A stretch of 64,000 nt of DNA, taken from positions 2,657,283 to 2,721,282 of the forward strand of contig NZ_KK073872.1 of the NCBI RefSeq assembly GCF_000585335.1, in the 5' to 3' direction. The notes below the pieces were generated by a model that saw only the letters and a list, made by a program, of their open reading frames with translations, searched no databases and was not told the origin of the DNA. The translations under genes and the position numbers were made by a program. This stretch comes from Cloacibacillus evryensis DSM 19522 (GTDB lineage: Bacteria; Synergistota; Synergistia; Synergistales; Synergistaceae). Positions within the stretch are counted from its first letter, which is position 1; each line of letters opens with the position of its first letter. Positions 9,228-17,843 of this stretch are shown one piece after another.

Positions 9228-9233
9228 TATAAT
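9228..9233 (+). promoter_or_regulatory. Possible -10 box of the flavodoxin-galE pair
   Basis: TATAAT 39 bases upstream of the flavodoxin ATG in an AT-rich setting. No good -35 sequence is seen 16-18 bases upstream, so this is only a candidate. Confidence 0.3.
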
Positions 9234-9271
9234 AGAACGGTTGGATATCATCATAATTGGGGGAAACCGTG

Positions 9272-9835
9272 ATGGCAGATAAAAAAGTGATGACAATATT
9301 GCTTGGAAGCCCGCGCAAAGAGGGCAACAGCGAACAGCTCGCCGATTCCCTCGCAAAGGGCGCCGGGGGAAATGGATACGAGGTGCGCAAAGTGCGCCTC
9401 GCGGCAAAAAAACTGAACGGCTGCCTTGACTGCCGCAAATGCTGGAGCGCCGGAACGCCGTGCATCCAGCGGGACGATATGGATTCTGTGTACCGGGACA
9501 TCACGGCGGCTGAGGTCCTCGTCTTTGCGTCACCGCTATATTTCTATTCGTGGAGCACACAGATAAAACCGGTATGGGACAGATTGCTGCCCTTCTTCGC
9601 CGCAAATTCGCAGGCGAGTGTGAAAGGCAAAAAGGCGGTCCTCCTCGCCACGGCTGGAGATACTGAGATAAGCTGCTTCGACGGACTGAAAGCATCCTTC
9701 CGTCTCGCCTGCGGATTCACCGGCTGGAGCATCGCCGGAATGATCTGCGCGCCGGACATGTACCCAAAGACAGACATGGCCGAAAAGGGACGCAAGTACC
9801 TCTTTGAGGCATACGAGCTGGGAAAGAACTTATAA
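9272..9835 (+). CDS. Flavodoxin-family NAD(P)H-dependent oxidoreductase
   Basis: A 187-residue FMN-binding protein of the NADPH-dependent FMN reductase / iron-sulfur-flavoprotein group. LLGSPRKEGNSE near the N-terminus is the phosphate-binding loop for FMN, and FASPLYFYSWS lies at the isoalloxazine site. CLDCRKC carries Cys residues in the position where related flavoproteins bind a cluster, but the full Cys set is not present. The ATG at 9272 is chosen because GGGGGAA precedes it by about 6 bases; an in-frame TTG lies 15 bases upstream. Its stop overlaps the galE start. Physiological substrate unknown. Confidence 0.85.
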   Translation: MADKKVMTILLGSPRKEGNSEQLADSLAKGAGGNGYEVRKVRLAAKKLNGCLDCRKCWSAGTPCIQRDDMDSVYRDITAAEVLVFASPLYFYSWSTQIKPVWDRLLPFFAANSQASVKGKKAVLLATAGDTEISCFDGLKASFRLACGFTGWSIAGMICAPDMYPKTDMAEKGRKYLFEAYELGKNL

Positions 9836-10833
9836 TGAAGAACATACTTGTAACGGGCGGCGCCGGCTTCATCGGTTCGCATACCTGCGCGGCGCTGCTT
9901 GACGCCGGATATTCCGTCGTCATCGCCGACGACTTTTCCAACAGCAAACCGCAGACATTGGAGCGCATCGGCGAGATAACGGGGCGCGATTTCGTATTCT
10001 GCGAGGCCGACGTGACAGACAGGGCTGCGGTCGCGCGCATATTTGACGAAAACAAGATCGACGGCGTCATCCACTTCGCCGGCTTCAAAGCGGTAGGCGA
10101 GTCCGTGGAAAAGCCGCTGGAATATTACTACAACAACCTTGTGAGCACGATCGAACTGGCAAGGGCCTGCGTAACTCACGGGGTGAAGCATTTTGTCTTT
10201 TCATCCTCCGCCACGGTCTACGGCGACAACCAGGCGCCCTTCGTGGAGACGATGCCGCTTTTGCCGGCGACCAATCCCTACGGAGAGACAAAGGTGATAA
10301 GCGAAAAGATACTCTCGGACACAGCCAAAGCCAATCCGGGCTTCTCCGTGGCGCTGCTGCGCTACTTCAACCCCATCGGCGCGCACGAGAGCGGGCTCAT
10401 CGGCGAAGCGCCCAACGGCATCCCTAATAATTTGATGCCCTACATCACGAAGGTCGCCAAAGGCGAGCTGAAAGAGCTGCGGGTCTTCGGCAGCGACTAC
10501 GACACGCCGGACGGCACCGGCGTGCGCGATTATATCCACGTGATGGACCTCGCGGAGGGACACGCGGCGGCCCTGGAAAAGATGGGCGAGGGAGTGTCGG
10601 TCTACAACCTCGGCACCGGCAAAGGCACCTCGGTGCTGGAATTGGTCACGGCCTTCGAGCGGGTCAATGAAATAAAGATACCCTACCGCATAACGCCGCG
10701 CCGCGCCGGAGACATCGCCGTCTGCTACGCGGAGACGAAAAAAGCCGAACGGGAACTGGGCTGGAAAGCCCGCCGCACGGTAGAGGAAATGTGCCGGGAT
10801 GCGTGGCGGTTTGAGAAAGGACTAACAAGGTAA
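9835..10833 (+). CDS. galE: UDP-glucose 4-epimerase
   Basis: Interconverts UDP-glucose and UDP-galactose (or the N-acetyl forms), supplying nucleotide sugars for the neighbouring surface polysaccharide genes. TGGAGFIGSHT is the NAD-binding loop; SSSATVYG and YGETK give the Ser/Tyr/Lys catalytic set; RYFNPIGAHESG and PDGTGVRDYIHVMDLA are classic GalE motifs. At 332 residues it is full length. Its ATG overlaps the TAA of the flavodoxin gene, so it is translated by coupling. Confidence 0.95.
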   Translation: MKNILVTGGAGFIGSHTCAALLDAGYSVVIADDFSNSKPQTLERIGEITGRDFVFCEADVTDRAAVARIFDENKIDGVIHFAGFKAVGESVEKPLEYYYNNLVSTIELARACVTHGVKHFVFSSSATVYGDNQAPFVETMPLLPATNPYGETKVISEKILSDTAKANPGFSVALLRYFNPIGAHESGLIGEAPNGIPNNLMPYITKVAKGELKELRVFGSDYDTPDGTGVRDYIHVMDLAEGHAAALEKMGEGVSVYNLGTGKGTSVLELVTAFERVNEIKIPYRITPRRAGDIAVCYAETKKAERELGWKARRTVEEMCRDAWRFEKGLTR

Positions 10834-10956
10834 TTTCTGCGGAGCTCGATTAACCGCCTCAGTAAACAAAACAGACTGATGATTTATATCGTGATGTAAA
10901 GATAAACCTAAATATTGGCTTAAGCAAATCGAACCTCCAGCATATCCTCGACAATA

Positions 10957-10983
10957 AAAGCGGCGAACTTTTTTCGCCGCTTA
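10957..10983 (-). terminator. Bidirectional intrinsic terminator between galE and GT2
   Basis: Perfect stem AAGCGGCGAA/TTCGCCGCTT with a T-rich side on the minus strand (TTTTATTG). It lies downstream of both the convergent galE (plus) and the GT2 gene at 11049 (minus). The remaining bases of 10834-11048 show no gene. Confidence 0.75.
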
Positions 10984-11048
10984 TTCTATGTTTAAGAACA
11001 ACGGGGATATCTCTTCCTTTATCGCGATCATAATCTACATATGAAATT

Positions 11049-11963
11049 TTATTCTTTATATAGTAAATGGTATAATTTACACCTAACGGCAATTTTTACC
11101 GTTCTATAATATCTTTTCAATTTATCCATCAATGACAACGTATCCATCTCTTTATCAAAATCAAAACCATTCCTCTTGAAATCAGAAACGCCGGCAAGAT
11201 AACACTCTCTGTAGATATGATAAGCCGGGTAATATGTATCTACGTACAGCTCAAATCCCGCGGCAACAGCCCTTATGCAATACGCTCTATCTTCCCCCCA
11301 GAAAGAAATATTATAAAGTTTAGAGAAATTTACGCCAGCTAAATTGACTTTTCTGGAAATTAAAGTACATGCCCCTAAACCACCAACCCGATAAGTTCCC
11401 TTTTTCTTAAGCGTTTCTATAAATTCCATATGCTTTGCCGTACGGTATATTCTGTTTTCTGCTTTAGGGTCAGAAGGGTCGAAAAACCAACGTTGATCCA
11501 TTAGCCAAACTTGTGGCTCATAGTAGTCCCATCTAGATATTTTAGTCCAAAAAATATTGGAAACGATATCTTTTTGCACCGATAATAAACGCTGGAGAGT
11601 TTCTACATGTAACACGATATCTGAATCAATCAGAAAAAGATAATCATATTTTTCCTGACAAGAAAATTCAATTATCATATTCTTTAACTTGGCTACCCTA
11701 TCAATAACCGCATAATCCCAATTATGCAAATCATAATCGCTTTTATTTTGGATTATAGAATCGGATTTGATCACTGTCACTTTTGAATTTCCAGAATGAA
11801 ACTTGGACAGCATATCGGAAGAAGCTTGCTCATCGCAATCATCAACGAAGAGATAATCTACAGCACAATTAGTTTTATTCAATTCGCATAACGAGGTAAG
11901 GAATTCCCTTAGGATATTCTTTTTTTGTTTTACAGGGCTTCCTATCAATATCTTAAAGGTCAT
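11049..11963 (-). CDS. Glycosyltransferase family 2-like protein
   Basis: A 304-residue GT-A type transferase. The N-terminus FKILIGSPVKQKK, an acidic VDDCDE block and LIDSDIVL (a DxD metal/nucleotide-sugar motif at about residue 110) are visible, and WGEDRAYCIRA near residue 225 supplies the probable catalytic acidic residues. No membrane segment. The ATG has a GGAGGT site. It follows the polymerase/ligase gene by 13 bases. Base composition is markedly AT-rich compared with galE. Donor and acceptor sugars cannot be told. Confidence 0.8.
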   Translation of the reverse strand: MTFKILIGSPVKQKKNILREFLTSLCELNKTNCAVDYLFVDDCDEQASSDMLSKFHSGNSKVTVIKSDSIIQNKSDYDLHNWDYAVIDRVAKLKNMIIEFSCQEKYDYLFLIDSDIVLHVETLQRLLSVQKDIVSNIFWTKISRWDYYEPQVWLMDQRWFFDPSDPKAENRIYRTAKHMEFIETLKKKGTYRVGGLGACTLISRKVNLAGVNFSKLYNISFWGEDRAYCIRAVAAGFELYVDTYYPAYHIYRECYLAGVSDFKRNGFDFDKEMDTLSLMDKLKRYYRTVKIAVRCKLYHLLYKE

Positions 11964-11976
11964 AATTGTACCTCCG

Positions 11977-13254
11977 TCATAGATTGGTACTATCGTTTTT
12001 ATTATAATTGATCAGTGGTGTAAGCACTAACGTAAAAGTTACCCAATATAGGGTTACTATTCGTCTCGTAGCTCTAAACATATCGTCTAATATCCCACAT
12101 GTCATATACGTGAAAACCACTAATAACACAATAAATGGCACGACTAATAACTTTTTCTTTTTTTGCATTAAGGTTGCACACCGGTAAATTAGATTGGACA
12201 AAAACGCCAGCAACAACAGGGCCGCTGGCCATCCAGCTGTCCAAGCAGCCTGTAGAAAGGCAGAGTGAGTATGAACTCTTTCTTCAATAGAAAAATTTGA
12301 AAACTCTGCCCACCCATATCCTAATATCGGGCGCAACTTTATGTGGTTAACTGCCTCCACCCAAATATGATACCGATGATTTGTAAATTTTTCTGCGTTA
12401 AAACCATCAAGTGACAATTGGTATAATTGAACAAAGAAACCATCATACAAATTTTTGTAAAGAAGCGAAACCGAGTATAACACAATAGTCAATATTATCA
12501 ATAACGCCAGTGACAATGTGAATATTTTAAGAAAATGCCGTTTTGAAAATAGCGATAAAATAAACAGTGTTACAACAGTCTGCACCAATAATACCAGCCA
12601 AAAAGTAGTATATAGTGTCAATATAAGTGTTGCTGACATTAATATAAGGACAAAAAGCAAGCCAATGATTTTCCGGCGTGATGTTTCTACTATCAAATCG
12701 TACAGTACCCATGGCAGCATGACAGAAAGGATAGTACCAACGCTCCATGCACCAAGCCGCAAAGGCCAGTTTGAAAAATCAACGGCAAATCCCAATGAAT
12801 AACGCTGGCATAACGCCAAAACCGAGTAAAATAGACAAGCGGCAATTGCAAATTTTTCGATATTTTTGAGAAAGAAAGGATCTTTTGCAAAAACCAGGGT
12901 TGCCCACATCCATATCAACAGTTCGATAAGCCATCCAGTAGACTGTAGCCGTTCCATCAGCGGATCTACTCCAAAAAACAGCGGAATGAAAAATATCCAG
13001 GCACATAACAGCAGCAAAATGCTGCCAGTTATTTTTTGTCCTTTTGTCCACGAAACATAAAACTTATCCTTCAACTGCTCTTTAGTTAGGCAAAACAACG
13101 CACATATTAATAATATTTTTCTGGCAGTGTCGCTGAAAAATAGCCCCAGGGTAATAGCGGAGATAAAAAGAAGCTGTCCTGCTCGGAATTTGTTGATTTC
13201 GGCTCCAAATAGCCTATCAAATGCGGAAAACATATAATCTTTGAATAAGGACAT
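11977..13254 (-). CDS. O-antigen ligase / Wzy-type membrane protein
   Basis: A 425-residue protein with about 10-11 membrane segments and the Wzy_C signature region: a large periplasmic loop followed by HIKLRPILGYGWAEFSNF and HTHSAFLQAAWTAGWPAALLLL. Such proteins either ligate O-chains to lipid A core or polymerise repeat units; the sequence does not decide. It is AT-rich. Its ATG overlaps the stop of a 19-codon reading frame just upstream, and an extended -10 promoter lies about 120 bases upstream. Confidence 0.82.
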   Translation of the reverse strand: MSLFKDYMFSAFDRLFGAEINKFRAGQLLFISAITLGLFFSDTARKILLICALFCLTKEQLKDKFYVSWTKGQKITGSILLLLCAWIFFIPLFFGVDPLMERLQSTGWLIELLIWMWATLVFAKDPFFLKNIEKFAIAACLFYSVLALCQRYSLGFAVDFSNWPLRLGAWSVGTILSVMLPWVLYDLIVETSRRKIIGLLFVLILMSATLILTLYTTFWLVLLVQTVVTLFILSLFSKRHFLKIFTLSLALLIILTIVLYSVSLLYKNLYDGFFVQLYQLSLDGFNAEKFTNHRYHIWVEAVNHIKLRPILGYGWAEFSNFSIEERVHTHSAFLQAAWTAGWPAALLLLAFLSNLIYRCATLMQKKKKLLVVPFIVLLVVFTYMTCGILDDMFRATRRIVTLYWVTFTLVLTPLINYNKNDSTNL

Positions 13255-13313
13255 TACACTTTTAACCCCTTTTGTGGATCAGAAATTACATTTATACCTG
13301 TAACATCTAACAT
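13254..13313 (-). CDS. Possible 19-residue leader peptide before the ligase gene
   Basis: MLDVTGINVISDPQKGLKV, preceded by AAGGTGAG, with its TAA overlapping the ATG of the ligase gene. Its position suggests translational coupling or a leader, or it may be the tail left by a lost upstream gene. No family recognised. Confidence 0.3.
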   Translation of the reverse strand: MLDVTGINVISDPQKGLKV

Positions 13314-13370
13314 GTTGTCACTCACCTTATTTTTTGTCCGGCCAATATCTTGATCTCAAGCATTTAGCAT

Positions 13371-13379
13371 ATTATAACA
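13371..13379 (-). promoter_or_regulatory. Extended -10 promoter for ligase-GT2 pair
   Basis: Minus-strand TGT followed by a perfect TATAAT; start of transcription expected about 50 bases before the small reading frame at 13313. The -35 region is poor, as is usual for extended -10 promoters. Confidence 0.5.
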
Positions 13380-13442
13380 GCTCATTATCGGGGAAGGAAG
13401 TATGCGGTAAATCTATTGCAGGTGTTTGGGAACAATGGTGTT

Positions 13443-13574
13443 TCATCTTTTATTCCGCATATCTATTTTTAGCGTTTCCAGTTCCTGTATGATCTTTTCT
13501 TTAAAAATATTTGAAGAAGTTAGGGCAAATGCCCCCCCCCGAAGGGGCTGAAGTGCAGGGTAAGCGTCGTTCAT
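13443..13574 (-). CDS. Small reading frame with a G9 tract (43 residues)
   Basis: Starts in the TGATG overlap with the GT2 stop and encodes MNDAYPALQPLRGGAFAL then a charged helical tail ending KIDMRNKR. A run of nine G (nine C on the plus strand, 13532-13540) lies in its first third, so a slip of one base would change the downstream frame. It could be a genuine small gene, a truncated remnant or a contingency locus. No family recognised. Confidence 0.35.
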   Translation of the reverse strand: MNDAYPALQPLRGGAFALTSSNIFKEKIIQELETLKIDMRNKR

Positions 13575-14575
13575 CACGGCTTTTTACGTCGATAGTACGC
13601 GTAATAAAGCTTCGGAAGCAGAAGGAACAATATTGCCTTTAAAAAATATTCAGGCTTATGAAAAAAAACATGCCAGCTTCCTAGAAAAACTGCCACGGGA
13701 GTTTTTTCCCTGATTTTTACGAACTCTGTTTCGTTGTCATTCATAGCGGCATATGACAAAAGCCTGAAAAGCGTCTCTGGATAGAGTTTATATTTGGTTA
13801 TATCAAGCAGACCTTTATCGCTTCCATATTCCTCAATGTAGCGACAGCACCGCTCAAGCGCTTTCGCGTTATCGCCATAGCGCTCAACGCGAACCTTCCT
13901 ATCGAAATTTTTAGAACCCATCGCCGGATGCTCAACGTATACGTATGGGCACTCGCTTACTACAGCACAGCTTTTAGCGCGCACCAATGCCTTCAAAAAG
14001 AATTCTCCGTCTTCACCGGCGCGGCAACCCTCGTAATTTTTTATTCCACAGCGCTTTATAAATTCAGTCTTATAAAGCGTGCATATCGAAACTTCATATA
14101 TACTCATTATTTTTGCGCGTGCTGCGGACTGAGGAGATACACTCCAGTTCGCTCCGTTATCCTCCACAGGGAAATTTTTAATCTTCCCTGTGTCAGAACA
14201 ATATACCTTCCGGCCGCACATGGTAACATCCGCGCCTCCAGCTTTCTCCGCAGCAGCGTAGAGCAAAGAGAACAGGTTAGGTTCGCAAAAATCATCTCCG
14301 TCGAAGAAAGCAAAGAATTCGCCAGTAACGTTGTCGATCCCCGTATTACGGGCTGCGGCCACCCCTCTATTGCGTTCGTGCACTATTATTCTGTGCGCAA
14401 AACAGCAGTTTGCAAGCACGGCTTTGGCGGCTGCCGCGGTCCCGTCGTTAGAACTGTCGTCGACCACGATTATCTCAAGTTCAGGATAATCTTGCTTAGC
14501 TATTGCCTCGAGGGCTTTTCCTACCAGCTTCTCGAGATTATATGCTGGGATGATGACACTGATTTTAGGAAACAT
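13574..14575 (-). CDS. Glycosyltransferase family 2
   Basis: A 333-residue GT-A enzyme. The opening KISVIIPAYNLEKLVGKALE, VVDDSSNDGT, AARNTGID and FFDGDDF (DxD) motifs are textbook GT2, and GEDGEFFLKAL carries the catalytic-base region. A hydrophobic stretch near the C-terminus (FLKAILFLLLPKLYYAYY) probably lies on the membrane. The ATG at 14575 is chosen because GGAGGAG sits just ahead of it; a TTG 15 bases upstream lies before that site. Sugar specificity unknown. Confidence 0.9.
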   Translation of the reverse strand: MFPKISVIIPAYNLEKLVGKALEAIAKQDYPELEIIVVDDSSNDGTAAAAKAVLANCCFAHRIIVHERNRGVAAARNTGIDNVTGEFFAFFDGDDFCEPNLFSLLYAAAEKAGGADVTMCGRKVYCSDTGKIKNFPVEDNGANWSVSPQSAARAKIMSIYEVSICTLYKTEFIKRCGIKNYEGCRAGEDGEFFLKALVRAKSCAVVSECPYVYVEHPAMGSKNFDRKVRVERYGDNAKALERCCRYIEEYGSDKGLLDITKYKLYPETLFRLLSYAAMNDNETEFVKIREKTPVAVFLGSWHVFFHKPEYFLKAILFLLLPKLYYAYYRRKKP

Positions 14576-14628
14576 TTTCTCCTCCGTCAAACAATGATAG
14601 TGCTGTTATGTAAATCTTTTTTATCAGC

Positions 14629-15630
14629 CTATAACTCGTACGACGACTTCTCGCCAAGTATGGCATCGAAAGCCTCTTTTACCATGCAATAATCCTCTTC
14701 GGCGCCGTCAGCGTCGTTGATGCAGATTAATTTTGACCTTTGTCCCAAGACACATCTCAATATTTCCGGCGTTTCTGACTTTATATCAAAATACGCCCTG
14801 TCCCTGCGGAGTGGGGCTGGCGAGAAGTTGCCGCTTGCAAACTGCCAGTATTTAAAGAGACATTGGTCAAGGTCTTTCAGTGATCGAAATCTCCGTGTGT
14901 TGGCCTCGTTGAGTTCATTTCGATAGACCGCCCACACCTTCTCAAAGACCGACTTCAAAAATGGCTGAGCCGAATGATGGTTTTTAAAGCCTGGGAATTT
15001 AGGCGACGGGATGAGCCACCATGGATGTATAAACTGCCTGAAGCCGTATTTAAGGCTCAGCCACTTCGCTGGGTTTTTCAATAAGGCTATGTTTTTGTTG
15101 AATTTTCTATTGATCAGCTCGACGTCGTTTGCAATACAAGATAAATATGTGCTACCACTGTCCCGCTTGATCTTTGTCATAATGGCGGCGTCACGCGGCA
15201 ATCCGTTTTCGAAGAAAAAAGACTGAGGCGTGGGCGCTATTATATACATATCGTCGTTAAAATAGACAAATTTTTCCGACAGGCCGTTTATCCTGTAGAT
15301 GTTGTTCTCTATTGGATTGGCGTTGAAAAGCGGAAGGTATTTATGCTCTATAAAATCCGCATGTTTTACAAAATGCAGCTTAGGGTGACTCAGGTTCAGC
15401 CATTTCGGAAGTTGTCCGTTTGTTACAAAATGAACTTTACGAACCCATGGAGTAAATTTTTCAATGCCGCGAAACCAATAAGGAAGCATGCCATGCTCCT
15501 CATATCGAATAGAGCCAATTGATTCGTTGTCTGTCATAGTGGCTTCATGTTTATAAACCGCAAACTCTCTCTTCCATTGTTCGTCGGAATCATCCACCCA
15601 TAAAACAACAAAATCTATCGTATCTTCCAT
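14629..15630 (-). CDS. Stealth-family sugar-phosphate transferase
   Basis: Stealth proteins transfer hexose-1-phosphate in capsule synthesis and are relatives of GlcNAc-phosphotransferase. The four conserved regions can be followed: CR1 IDFVVLWVDDSDEQW at the N-terminus, CR2 WFRGIEKFTPWVRKVHFVTNGQLPKWL, CR3 EKFVYFNDDMYI, and a C-terminal CR4-like stretch near YWQFASG. At 333 residues the size is normal. First gene of the minus-strand half of polysaccharide locus 1, starting from a divergent intergenic region shared with the GT8 gene. Confidence 0.9.
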   Translation of the reverse strand: MEDTIDFVVLWVDDSDEQWKREFAVYKHEATMTDNESIGSIRYEEHGMLPYWFRGIEKFTPWVRKVHFVTNGQLPKWLNLSHPKLHFVKHADFIEHKYLPLFNANPIENNIYRINGLSEKFVYFNDDMYIIAPTPQSFFFENGLPRDAAIMTKIKRDSGSTYLSCIANDVELINRKFNKNIALLKNPAKWLSLKYGFRQFIHPWWLIPSPKFPGFKNHHSAQPFLKSVFEKVWAVYRNELNEANTRRFRSLKDLDQCLFKYWQFASGNFSPAPLRRDRAYFDIKSETPEILRCVLGQRSKLICINDADGAEEDYCMVKEAFDAILGEKSSYEL

Positions 15631-15723
15631 CCGGGCACCTCAAAAAAGCTTTATTTATCGTCAAGGATGACGGCATCATTACGTGAAGCTGTCTTTCTCT
15701 CCACCATCGACCGATAATTGTGC

Positions 15724-15778
15724 TATTATAACAGATATTCCAACAAAAAGCCGTGAAAACTCCGGCTTTTCGTGTTGG
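15724..15778 (+). promoter_or_regulatory. Promoter plus leader hairpin upstream of GT8 gene
   Basis: TGCTATTAT (extended -10, hexamer at 15724-15729) is followed by a long inverted repeat at 15740-15778: outer CCAAC/GTTGG and inner AAAGCCG/CGGCTTT arms. The ribosome site AAAGGAGAG begins directly after it. The hairpin would form in the mRNA leader, or act as a partial terminator. Confidence 0.5.
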
Positions 15779-15797
15779 TAAAGGAGAGTGTGTTTGA

Positions 15798-16823
15798 ATG
15801 GATAATTATATTCATGCGGCGCTGGCATTCTGCGACCCCAAAGGGACCTATTCGCGCCATGCCGCGGTCGTGATGGCTTCCATGTTCGAGAATACAAAAG
15901 ACAAGATTTTTCTCCACATAATCCATGATGATACGCTTTCTTCCCATAATCGCGAGAAACTCAAAGCAACTGCGGAAAATTATGGACAGCGTATCGAATT
16001 TATAAACGTTGAAAGCCTGCTGGAAGGCACATCGATTGACGTGAGCAAACTGACGATTGACGGCGCAAGAGGAACTCTATTTCGGTTGCTGATCCCACAG
16101 CTCATCAACGAAAAAAAAATCCTCTATCTTGACTGTGACCTTATAATCGACCTCGACATAGCAGAGCTCTGGAACGAGCCGCTTGACGGCAAAACGATCG
16201 GTGCGGTATGTGACGTATGGTCGCTGGACTATATCAAGGGAACGCCAGTGCCATGGAGATACGCTTTGGCTTGGGAGATAATGGGTATACGGAATGATTC
16301 TTATTTTAACGCAGGCGTCACCATCATGGATCTTGAGAGGATTCGCGACCGTTATGACTTTCTCAAAGAAGTTGAAACCTTCTATGACAAATACAAAAAG
16401 TGCATAACTCTCGCTGATCAGGACTGTCTCAATTATATATTCGCGGGCGACGTCCAGTTCCTTGACCATAGATACAACAGAATCGACCTCAAAAGTTTTA
16501 CAGACGAAGGACACGGTTCGATTTGGCACATGGCGGGCGGCGCAAAACCGTGGACGCTCTGCTCTAAAGGAAAAGTCGACGAATTATATTGGCACTTTTT
16601 ATCAAAAACAGCCTACTGCGGCGGGCAGGAAGAGCTGACAGCGCTGATAGTATCAAGCCTCGCTGAGTCGCCTTTCATGCACAGACACTCTTCGGACTGT
16701 ATAAAGAGGCTCAAAAAGCAGCTCGCCGATAATATTTTCAGGAGCCATATCTGGACGGTGCCCTATCTGCTGGCGATGAAATTCTTTGGCGCGCGGGCAG
16801 AGAAGAGGAACATTAAAAGATGA
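15798..16823 (+). CDS. Glycosyltransferase family 8
   Basis: A 341-residue LgtC-like retaining transferase. YLDCDLIIDLD holds the DxD metal site, YFNAGVTIMDLE the acceptor-side motif, DQDCLNYIF the second acidic cluster and WHMAGGAKPW the H-x-x-G-x-K-P-W nucleotide-binding motif of the family. Members add galactose or glucose to lipopolysaccharide cores, but the sugar here cannot be told. The ATG is preceded by AAAGGAGAG. Its stop overlaps the next gene (ATGA). Confidence 0.92.
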   Translation: MDNYIHAALAFCDPKGTYSRHAAVVMASMFENTKDKIFLHIIHDDTLSSHNREKLKATAENYGQRIEFINVESLLEGTSIDVSKLTIDGARGTLFRLLIPQLINEKKILYLDCDLIIDLDIAELWNEPLDGKTIGAVCDVWSLDYIKGTPVPWRYALAWEIMGIRNDSYFNAGVTIMDLERIRDRYDFLKEVETFYDKYKKCITLADQDCLNYIFAGDVQFLDHRYNRIDLKSFTDEGHGSIWHMAGGAKPWTLCSKGKVDELYWHFLSKTAYCGGQEELTALIVSSLAESPFMHRHSSDCIKRLKKQLADNIFRSHIWTVPYLLAMKFFGARAEKRNIKR

Positions 16824-17836
16824 AGATAATCGAAATACTTCCCGAGCTGGATATTGGCGGGGTAGAGCGCCACGTTATAGACCTCACCTCCGAGCTTGCG
16901 CGGCGCGGCCATCAAATACTCGTCGTCTCCGCCGGGGGCAAAATGCAGAAACAGCTCTCCCCACAGGTAAGACACCGCCGCCTCAGCGTTCATAAAAAGA
17001 ATCCGTTCACAGGCTATTTTTGCGCGAGAACAATATCATCATGGGTACGCAGCGAGGGCTGGCAGCTGATCCACGCCCATTCGCGGGTACCGGCGTGGAT
17101 CGCCTCGTGGGTCTCTTCCATGACCGGCATACCATTCATCGTCACGGCGCACGTGGATTTCGGCAACAAAAGTCCCTGGATATACGCTCCCTATAGAAAG
17201 GCAGTAAAGACCATCTGCGTAAGCTCCGCCGTTCAAAACGCGATGAAAGACTGTTTCTACGAAAACACCCAAGTCATTCTCAACGGTCTTGACGAACCTG
17301 CATATCATTGGAGCCCGCAGCAGCCGCAGCCTGTAAAATTTCTCTTCGTCGGACGCCTCTCACCCGTCAAAGGGCTTCAAAACGCTCTCAAAGCAATGCC
17401 CGCTGAAGGGAGGTGGACTCTCGACGTCCTCGGCGACGGCCCTATTATAGAAGACTTGCGCCAGGAGGCAAAAGAGCTTGGGCTCGCTGACAGAGTTACA
17501 TTCCATGGCTATTCGGAGCGGGCGGACGAATACATGGCTTCATCTTCCTGCCTGCTCTTCCCCTCTTACACGGAGGGGATGCCCTTGACGCTCGCGCGCG
17601 CCATTCAGATCGGAATCCCGGTGATCGCTTCAAATATCGGCCCGGTATCGGAAATGCTCGGGGGTACGGATGGACTCATTGATCCGGAAGACCTTGACGG
17701 CTGGAGGGCAGCGATCAAAAAATTCATAGACACGGCCGAGCCGCCCTGCTGTTTCCCTAAGTCGTCGGTGCCGACGCTCGATGCCATGACAGATTCCGTA
17801 GAAAAAATATACCTCGCCGCGGCAGCCTTGAGATGA
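16820..17836 (+). CDS. Glycosyltransferase family 4
   Basis: A 338-residue GT-B enzyme. The N-terminal ELDIGGVERHVIDL is the acceptor-domain glycine loop; FVGRLSPVKG opens the donor domain; SYTEGMPLTLAEA-like sequence (PSYTEGMPLTLARA) is the E-x7-E nucleotide-sugar motif, with the second Glu replaced by Arg-Ala context as in some members. No membrane segment; acts at the cytoplasmic face. Starts within the stop of the GT8 gene. Confidence 0.9.
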   Translation: MKIIEILPELDIGGVERHVIDLTSELARRGHQILVVSAGGKMQKQLSPQVRHRRLSVHKKNPFTGYFCARTISSWVRSEGWQLIHAHSRVPAWIASWVSSMTGIPFIVTAHVDFGNKSPWIYAPYRKAVKTICVSSAVQNAMKDCFYENTQVILNGLDEPAYHWSPQQPQPVKFLFVGRLSPVKGLQNALKAMPAEGRWTLDVLGDGPIIEDLRQEAKELGLADRVTFHGYSERADEYMASSSCLLFPSYTEGMPLTLARAIQIGIPVIASNIGPVSEMLGGTDGLIDPEDLDGWRAAIKKFIDTAEPPCCFPKSSVPTLDAMTDSVEKIYLAAAALR

Positions 17837-17843
17837 CATTTAG

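Noticed and set aside
9051-9271. preQ1 riboswitch ahead of queD
   Set aside because: No compact hairpin plus A-rich tail of the preQ1 type is visible; only a weak GTCCGCT stem.
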